DNA from: JAQVEB01 sp028698105
GTDB taxonomy: Bacteria; Bacteroidota; Bacteroidia; Bacteroidales; Dysgonomonadaceae
Assembly: GCA_964293155.1 (NCBI GenBank)
Contig: CAXYYA010000022.1
Coordinates: 1 to 56,815, forward strand
Direction: 5' to 3'
Length of the DNA: 56,815 nucleotides
Shown one piece after another: positions 51,937 through 56,815 of the stretch. Every line of letters starts with the position of its first letter. Position 1 is the stretch's first letter. The notes under the pieces were generated by a model that worked only from the letters and a program-made list of their open reading frames with translations, did no database searches and had not been told where the DNA came from. Made by a program: the position numbers and the translations under genes.

Positions 51937-52509
51937 TTAATCAAAAACTGACAGATTTTTCTCCATCACCATCGCCCGACTGATAAATATCCGCGGCCGT
52001 TCCACTATGTGCAATCCCGCGCGAAGCGCGATTGCGGTAATTTCCTCAAATTCACGGCGGGGAACGTGGCCTTTCTGTTCCGCGATAAGCATCCGGCCGC
52101 CGGGTTTCAGCAGCGAAGCCAGTTCCCGCAGCACCCGCTCTTTATCGGGGACTTCGTGAAGGACGTAAAACGCCAGGATAAAATCGGCCTGTTCATGTAA
52201 GCCAATGCTATCCGGCGGACAGTGATGGAGCGTTATCCGGCTCTCGAACGGCGTATTTCGGATTTTTTGTTGCACCAACTCCAGCATGCCTTTCTGTACA
52301 TCCACTGCGATCACTTTACCGGATTTTCCCGCCAATCCGGCCGATTCCATCGTGAAAAATCCCGGCCCGCATCCGAAATCAATGACCGTCATCCCCTCAC
52401 GGATGTGGTTTTTCAATATCCGGTGCGGATGGTGAAAAAAGTTTCGGAGGCTACCCTCCAACTGGGCAGCATCTTCTACGGGGTGGATGGTGTGTATTCT
52501 GTTTGCCAT
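51937..52509 (-). CDS. Class I SAM-dependent methyltransferase
   Basis: A 190-residue methyltransferase of the Rossmann type. Motif I is VIDFGCGPGFFT near residue 42, the acidic end of strand 2 is VIAVDVQKGML near 67, and motif IV/post is ADFILAFYVLHEVPDKERVLRELASLLKPGGRMLIAE near 108-145. It resembles the Methyltransf_11/UbiE branch acting on small molecules. The substrate is unknown. It stands between the toxin-antitoxin pair and hydE with AT-rich or repeat-filled gaps on both sides. Confidence 0.88.
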   Translation of the reverse strand: MANRIHTIHPVEDAAQLEGSLRNFFHHPHRILKNHIREGMTVIDFGCGPGFFTMESAGLAGKSGKVIAVDVQKGMLELVQQKIRNTPFESRITLHHCPPDSIGLHEQADFILAFYVLHEVPDKERVLRELASLLKPGGRMLIAEQKGHVPRREFEEITAIALRAGLHIVERPRIFISRAMVMEKNLSVFD

Positions 52510-52577
52510 TGTTCTGGTTTTAGCCTGATATTTCGGTGCGCGGCACCTTCATATTCTTAAATCTAATGTAACTACCA

Positions 52578-52642
52578 ATATTTTGCTGCTCCGCAGCAGA
52601 TAATTTGTATCAATAGCCGTAAATATCCATATTTTGCTGCTC
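52578..52642. repeat. Direct repeat ATATTTTGCTGCTC and hairpin
   Basis: ATATTTTGCTGCTC occurs at 52578-52591 and 52629-52642. The first copy runs into GCTGCTCCGCAGC, a short hairpin. The 240-base gap between the methyltransferase and hydE otherwise holds nothing that I recognise. Confidence 0.6.
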
Positions 52643-52749
52643 AACGGCAACTATTTTGTTCTTTATAGTCGCAGCGCGACGGTCATCTTTGTAGCAAGTT
52701 CAGCAATACACGTTAAAAAAAGGTGCGTCGCACTGGAATATTTATCTTT

Positions 52750-53832
52750 TCATCGTTCGTTTTTAGCGGAGTAATGCAACGAATTTCCCTGCTTGAAAAA
52801 ACCGATCTCGTGTCCGATATTTTTCAATTGTTTTTCCAAAAACTTTAAATCGTCCTCGTCGCTTTGTTGCGATACGGGTTTGTTTTCGTAGAGGAAATAA
52901 TCGTCGCGGTAGCGTTTGGGCGTGATGTTGGGCATCAGTACGTTGGCGCCGATTTGGATGGCTTGCTCTCGTCCGTTTTTTTCGATGGTTTGCAGAGCGG
53001 TGGTGGCGGCGATGTTGATATCGGGCATCAGGATGCGCAGCAGCGCAACCATTTTCAGGCTCATTTTGAATCGTTCGCGAAGCGACAGGAGTTGTGATTT
53101 GTGTTCATAAAGCGGTGTTCGGGAGTGTTCGATGTACGGCCCCATACCACACATGTCAATATCAAGTTGTTTCATAAACAGCAGGTCGTTTGCCAGATGT
53201 TCGGCGGTTTGAAAAGGCAGCCCGATCATTACGCCCGTACCCACCTGATAGCCGCACTTTTTTAGTCGCTCCAAAGCATTTACCCGGTTGGTGAAGCTGT
53301 GCAATTCGTCGTTCGGATGTAGTTTTGCATACAATTCGGGCGTGGACGATTCAATGCGAAGCAAATAACGGCTCGCGCCGCTCTCGAACCATCGGCGATA
53401 GACGTCTTCCGTCTGCTCGCCGCACGAAAGCGTGATGCCGATCTCGCCGTTGGTGATGCGCATGGCTTCTTTTAGAATAAAGTCAATTTTTCGCGTAAAC
53501 GCATCGCTCGACAATTCGCCGCTCTGGAGGGCGATGGAACCGAACCCGTTTTCGTGGGCGAAGCGCACGGCCTCCAGCGCTTCATCTTCGGTCAGGCAAT
53601 AGCGGTGTGTATCGGTGTTATCGCGGCGGATACCACAATAGTAGCAGTTTTTCTCGCAAATATTGGAAAACTCAATCAGTCCGCGCAGGTAAACGGTGTT
53701 GCCCACGTGCTGTTGTTTTACGTTGGCAGCGTAATTGAAAAGAACCTTTTCATCGTCACCCGTTGCCGATAAAAGTTTTGAAAGCTCTTCTTTCGATAAT
53801 TGAACTGTATGTAAAATTTGCTGGACAGTCAT
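52750..53832 (-). CDS. hydE: [FeFe]-hydrogenase maturase HydE, radical SAM
   Basis: A 360-residue radical SAM enzyme. The cluster motif CEKNCYYCG near residue 53 is the CxxxCxxC signature. Other HydE pieces are YLRGLIEFSNIC, LRIESSTPELYAKLHP and GTGVMIGLPFQT. It takes part in making the dithiolate bridge of the H-cluster. I start it at ATG 53832 (MTVQQILHTVQLSKEEL) because the 23 codons upstream to 53901 translate a dispersed repeat. hydF ends 66 bases upstream. Some organisms lack the second cluster, and no C-terminal Cys triplet is visible here. Confidence 0.93.
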   Translation of the reverse strand: MTVQQILHTVQLSKEELSKLLSATGDDEKVLFNYAANVKQQHVGNTVYLRGLIEFSNICEKNCYYCGIRRDNTDTHRYCLTEDEALEAVRFAHENGFGSIALQSGELSSDAFTRKIDFILKEAMRITNGEIGITLSCGEQTEDVYRRWFESGASRYLLRIESSTPELYAKLHPNDELHSFTNRVNALERLKKCGYQVGTGVMIGLPFQTAEHLANDLLFMKQLDIDMCGMGPYIEHSRTPLYEHKSQLLSLRERFKMSLKMVALLRILMPDINIAATTALQTIEKNGREQAIQIGANVLMPNITPKRYRDDYFLYENKPVSQQSDEDDLKFLEKQLKNIGHEIGFFKQGNSLHYSAKNER

Positions 53833-53850
53833 AAGTTGTATTTTAACATT

Positions 53851-53930
53851 TCTCCTTTGGCGAAAGGGGATTAAGGAAATTGAGAAAAATGTGTAACTCA
53901 ATCCCCCGTCCCCTTCTCCAAGGGGGAGAA
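53851..53930. repeat. CCCCTT/AAGGGG repeat pair spanning the hydF stop
   Basis: TCTCCTTTGGCGAAAGGGGA at 53851-53870 faces TCAATCCCCC plus CCCCTTCTCC at 53898-53930. The second copy contains the hydF stop codon and encodes its last residues (FSPLEKGTGD). Confidence 0.75.
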
Positions 53931-55121
53931 AACGGCGGTTGCCCGTTCAAAAATCCCGTTCACGTACGCCAGTGTCATGCCGTAATTGGTAACGGGTGTT
54001 CTTTCGCTGATAAAGGGTTTCAGCCGGTTCAGCAGTTGTTTGCGGGTAACCATGCATCCGCCGCACTGAATAACCAGCGCGTAAGTCCCCCCTTGGGGGG
54101 ATTTAGGTGGGCCAATTTCCGATAACCCGCTCACGAATGTGAACGAGAGTTTTTTGCCCGTAAATTTTTGCAGCAATTTCGGAATTTTCACCCGTCCGAT
54201 ATCGTCGCAACTTACCTGATGTGTACAACTTTCCAGAATGAGAATGTTGTCGCCGTCTTTCAGTTCAGCAATATGCGGCGTGCCTTGCAGGTAGGCATCA
54301 AAATCTCCTTTCAGCCGGGCAAACAAAATGCTGAAACTTGTTAGCGGCACACTTTCGGGGATGCGTTCCGACACGTAGCCGAAGGCTTGACTGTCTGTAA
54401 CGGCCAGCGCCGGTTTGATGCCGAGCGCGAGGAAATCGTCCAACTCGGTTTCTTTTACCACCACGGTAACGCAGTTGTTGTCCAGCGCATCGCGGATGGC
54501 CTGATTTTGCGGCAGGATCATTCGCCCTTCAGGCGCTTCGCTGTCTATGGGCGTGATCAGCAGCACCACATCTTTCGGCTTAACCAGATCGCCCATCAAC
54601 GAAGTTTTCTGATAGACGTTTTCGGGAATGATCTTTTTGATGGCCTCGATTAGTTTATCGGTTTTTTTCGCATTCCTGGTGCTGAAATCAATCACTTGTG
54701 CATTGCTGTATTGTTTGATGACGGTTTTCGTGTGCGAAGCGATTTTAGCGATGTCTTTTTTGTTGTGGACGATAAGATAAGGCGTATCGAGTTTCTCGAA
54801 TTGGCGTATCAGATCAATCTCATAGACACCGAATTGGTTTCCGGCGATGAGCAAAATGGCGCAGTCCACTTTTTTTATAGCCTCGATGGATTTTTGGATG
54901 CGTTTTTGTCCCAGTGCGCCAATATCGTCAATACCTGCCGTATCCACGATAATGGCCGGGCCAATGCCGAAAATCTCCACCGATTTTTTCACCGGGTCGG
55001 TGGTAGTGCCGGGTGTGTCGGAAACAATCGCAACGTTTTGAGCCGTCAGTAAATTAATCAACGAGCTTTTACCGCTGTTCCTACGGCCGAAAATGCCGAT
55101 ATGGGGTCTTGAGTTGGTCAT
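53898..55121 (-). CDS. hydF: [FeFe]-hydrogenase maturase HydF, GTPase
   Basis: A 407-residue HydF. The N-terminal GTPase has P-loop GRRNSGKSSL (12-21), switch PGTTTDP, DTAG and NKKD. The C-terminal part carries the [4Fe-4S] ligands: Cys-Thr-His in ESCTHQVSC and CGGCM near residue 360. In the family pattern CxH...HCxxC, the second His is Gln here (VIQCGGCM). Before that strand, residues GPPKSPQGGT lie on a dispersed repeat (54086-54111), and the last ten residues lie on another. HydF is the scaffold on which the two-iron subcluster is assembled before transfer to HydA. Confidence 0.92.
   Translation of the reverse strand: MTNSRPHIGIFGRRNSGKSSLINLLTAQNVAIVSDTPGTTTDPVKKSVEIFGIGPAIIVDTAGIDDIGALGQKRIQKSIEAIKKVDCAILLIAGNQFGVYEIDLIRQFEKLDTPYLIVHNKKDIAKIASHTKTVIKQYSNAQVIDFSTRNAKKTDKLIEAIKKIIPENVYQKTSLMGDLVKPKDVVLLITPIDSEAPEGRMILPQNQAIRDALDNNCVTVVVKETELDDFLALGIKPALAVTDSQAFGYVSERIPESVPLTSFSILFARLKGDFDAYLQGTPHIAELKDGDNILILESCTHQVSCDDIGRVKIPKLLQKFTGKKLSFTFVSGLSEIGPPKSPQGGTYALVIQCGGCMVTRKQLLNRLKPFISERTPVTNYGMTLAYVNGIFERATAVFSPLEKGTGD
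54086..54111. repeat. CCCCTT/AAGGGG repeat inside hydF
   Basis: TCCCCCCTTGGGGGGATTTA plus GGTGGG lies in frame in hydF and encodes Pro-Pro-Lys-Ser-Pro-Gln-Gly-Gly. It is a member of the dispersed family that is otherwise intergenic in this window. Confidence 0.75.
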
Positions 55122-55171
55122 TTGTTCTTGTTTGCATCTGACAGCTTTAAGTCCGTCTGATGCGTTTTAAT

Positions 55172-55198
55172 CCGTCAGACCGGAAATCGGTCAGACGG
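55172..55198. repeat. Hairpin between hydG and hydF
   Basis: CCGTCAGACCG and CGGTCAGACGG are separated by five bases and pair with one internal mismatch. The core matches the terminator at 48998-49028, so both may descend from one repeat. No T tract follows on the minus strand, so read-through to hydF is expected. Confidence 0.65.
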
Positions 55199-55210
55199 TT
55201 GCATGAAATA

Positions 55211-56641
55211 TCAGAAATACAAATCCCGTTCGCCTTGTTTTATTTTTTCTATTTTCTCCCGTACCTGATTTTGTACTTTTTGATTGAGTTCCGGCATATT
55301 TTTCTCGATCACTTCCCAACCTTTTTCTGCGGTTTCTTCAGGCGCGTAATCAACCAGATATTCCGCTAAAGTGAGCATGGCATTGGGGGTGCAGTACCGT
55401 TTGATGAATCCGGGAACGGAAAATTCCATGAAGTGTTCACCGGTGCGCCCGAGCCGGTAGCACGAAGTGCAAAACGACGGCAGCATGTCCTGACGAAGCA
55501 ACTCGTCAATAATTTGGTTGAGTGAGCGGTCGTCGTTGATGCGAAACTGTCCGCGCCTTAAATCGTGTTCGCCTGCGGCGGCGGTTTTTTCGGTATATGC
55601 GCCGAGTTCTATTTTTGTGCCGCCGTCAATTTGTGAAACGCCGTATTGGATAAGTTCGTTGCGCAGCTTTTCGGGTTCGCGGGCGGTGAGAATCATGCCC
55701 GTGTATGGCACGGCTAAACGCAAAATAGCTACCAGACGGGCAAAATCGCCATCCGAAACGAAATATTTATCGCCCAGTTGGAGCATGGATGCGTCTTTGA
55801 CGCGCGGAAACGAAATGGTGTGTGGCCCCAGGTTATAACACGCTTCTAAATGATTGGTATGGCGCACCAAGCCCATCACCTCGAAACGCCAGTCGTACAG
55901 CCCGAACAGCGCGCCGATGCCTACATCGTCCAATCCGGCTTCCTGTGCACGGTCGAGTGAGGTGAGGCGGTAATCGTAATCGGCTTTTTTGCCGCGCAGG
56001 TGGTAGGTTTTGTACGCTTCGCGATGATATGTTTCCTGAAACACCTGATATGTTCCGATGCCGGCTTCTTTCACCGTGCGAAAACCTTCGATATCGAGCG
56101 GCGCAGCGTTTATGTTTACGCGTCGGATCTCGCCGTGTCCTTTTTTCACGCTGTAAGCGGCTTTCACGGTTTCGGCAATATATTCGGGACTGTATTGCGC
56201 GTGCTCGCCGTAAACGAGGATCAATCGTTTTTGGCCGTTATCTTCCAGCGCTTCAATTTCTTTCACCAGCTCATCATCGGAAAGCGTTTTGCGTACGGCT
56301 TCAGTGTTGGATGCCCGAAACCCGCAGTAGGTGCAGTTGTTGGAACATTTATTACCCACGTAGAGCGGAGCAAAAAGCACAATTCGATTTCCGTAAACCT
56401 TTTTTTTCAATTCGCGCGCGCCGTTTTTGATGATTTCGATGGATTCGGCATCCCCGGCGTTGATCAGAACAGCCACTTCTTCCAGATTCAGCCGGTTTTT
56501 GGCTAACGATTTTTCCACCACCTCTTTTACACGTTGGGGCGTGGAAACGGTGTTGTTGATGTAATCCCAAATCTCATCGGTGTCAATGAACGATTGCATG
56601 GGAACATCGGGAATTTTGTATGTTTCGGGTGTAAATTTCAT
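55211..56641 (-). CDS. hydG: [FeFe]-hydrogenase maturase HydG, radical SAM tyrosine lyase
   Basis: A 476-residue HydG. The radical SAM motif CSNNCTYCG near residue 100 and the C-terminal cluster motif CTSCYRLGRTGEHFM near 390 (CxxC plus a later Cys) are both present. GEHDLRRGQF and the YGVSQIDGGT segment are typical of the family. It cleaves tyrosine to provide CO and cyanide for the H-cluster. It is the first gene of the hydG-hydF-hydE run, with a candidate TACCTTTG -7 box 20 bases upstream of the start. Confidence 0.96.
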   Translation of the reverse strand: MKFTPETYKIPDVPMQSFIDTDEIWDYINNTVSTPQRVKEVVEKSLAKNRLNLEEVAVLINAGDAESIEIIKNGARELKKKVYGNRIVLFAPLYVGNKCSNNCTYCGFRASNTEAVRKTLSDDELVKEIEALEDNGQKRLILVYGEHAQYSPEYIAETVKAAYSVKKGHGEIRRVNINAAPLDIEGFRTVKEAGIGTYQVFQETYHREAYKTYHLRGKKADYDYRLTSLDRAQEAGLDDVGIGALFGLYDWRFEVMGLVRHTNHLEACYNLGPHTISFPRVKDASMLQLGDKYFVSDGDFARLVAILRLAVPYTGMILTAREPEKLRNELIQYGVSQIDGGTKIELGAYTEKTAAAGEHDLRRGQFRINDDRSLNQIIDELLRQDMLPSFCTSCYRLGRTGEHFMEFSVPGFIKRYCTPNAMLTLAEYLVDYAPEETAEKGWEVIEKNMPELNQKVQNQVREKIEKIKQGERDLYF

Positions 56642-56660
56642 TTTTTTTATTTAGGTATTG

Positions 56661-56668
56661 CAAAGGTA
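56661..56668 (-). promoter_or_regulatory. Candidate -7 element for hydG-hydF-hydE
   Basis: TACCTTTG on the minus strand fits TAnnTTTG exactly and lies 20 bases before the hydG start codon. The -33 box is not clear, and the promoter does not show the duplicated motif of the two hydrogenase blocks. Confidence 0.45.
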
Positions 56669-56714
56669 ACTTTTACGCGTCAGATTACCATGAACGAACG
56701 CAACAATTTTACAA

Positions 56715-56754
56715 AACAGAAAGAGGCTGCCCGTAAAAGACAACCTCTTCTGTT
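56715..56754 (-). terminator. Intrinsic terminator between the edge gene and hydG
   Basis: AACAGAA, AGAGGCTGCC, seven-base loop, GACAACCTCT, TCTGTT form a long stem with G-T pairs. On the minus strand it is followed by TTTCTGTTTTG. It lies 13 bases after the stop of the gene cut by the window edge and before the hydG promoter. Confidence 0.7.
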
Positions 56755-56766
56755 CCTTCGAAAAAA

Positions 56767-56815
56767 TCAGTACTTAAACACTTTGCCTCCGGCAATTACC
56801 TGTTTCAGTTTTTCG
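56767..56815 (-). CDS. 3' end of a gene cut by the window edge
   Basis: The last 15 codons of a minus-strand gene, ending ...EKLKQVIAGGKVFKY and a TGA stop at 56767-56769. The codon pattern and the terminator just downstream support a real gene. The ending recalls amidohydrolases, but this is too short to assign. Confidence 0.55.
   Translation of the reverse strand, partial: EKLKQVIAGGKVFKY

Noticed and set aside
1..56815. tRNA or rRNA genes
   Set aside because: I looked through the intergenic stretches for cloverleaf patterns and found none; all are AT-rich or repeat-filled.

Overview
The window looks like chromosomal DNA from a fermentative, strictly anaerobic member of the Bacteroidota, most likely Bacteroidales. 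Three things point there: a SusC/SusD pair in a glycan-utilisation locus, candidate promoters of the TTTG / TAnnTTTG type used by this phylum, and lipoprotein signals with a cysteine lipobox on several secreted proteins. I cannot assign a genus from sequence alone. GC-richer coding DNA alternates with AT-rich intergenic DNA, and several families of short palindromic and tandem repeats are scattered between genes.

Layout. 1-6.8 kb (+): a PyrD-like protein, an OxyR-type regulator with the redox cysteine pair, an HD-domain protein, grpE-dnaJ, and acetyl-CoA synthetase. 6.9-21.7 kb (-): one long co-directional run that reads as a sialic-acid and aminosugar utilisation locus. In transcription order it has an AGE-family epimerase, SusC, SusD, an SGNH hydrolase, a two-domain sialate O-acetylesterase, a GH20 hexosaminidase, a kelch-type mutarotase, an MFS transporter and an N-acetylneuraminate lyase, driven by a candidate Bacteroidota promoter at 21.7 kb. 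21.8-33.9 kb (-): a MurU-like nucleotidyltransferase with an AmgK/RapZ fusion, an ORF6N gene with an unknown partner, NAD synthetase, a transglutaminase-like lipoprotein, a HAD phosphatase, and the lysS-gpsA-pgi run.

34.1-49.0 kb (+) and 52.7-56.7 kb (-) form the core of the window: a full [FeFe]-hydrogenase complement. The first structural set (hydC-hydB-hydA order) carries an unusual HydB whose C-terminal ferredoxin-like domain is replaced by a complete NfnB/GltD-type NADPH-binding flavoprotein. The second set is a conventional HydB-HydA-HydC. Between them lies a likely signalling cassette: DRTGG protein, RsbW-like ATPase, HydS-type sensory hydrogenase, DRTGG protein, PHP phosphoesterase, a second HATPase and a [2Fe-2S] ferredoxin. 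The two blocks begin with near-identical 5' regions, which suggests common control. The maturases hydG-hydF-hydE follow a few kilobases downstream on the other strand, and two dispersed repeats have become part of the hydF coding sequence.

49.0-52.5 kb is an accessory segment: a TIR-domain gene, a Bacteroidota hypothetical protein followed by a 21-bp tandem array, a PIN toxin with a 55-residue antitoxin, and a methyltransferase. Related composite repeats in direct orientation flank the TIR part. The working picture is a sugar fermenter that disposes of reductant as H2. It would use one NADH/ferredoxin hydrogenase and one that, by inference from the fusion, can also exchange electrons with NADP(H), with an H2 or redox sensor module encoded alongside.
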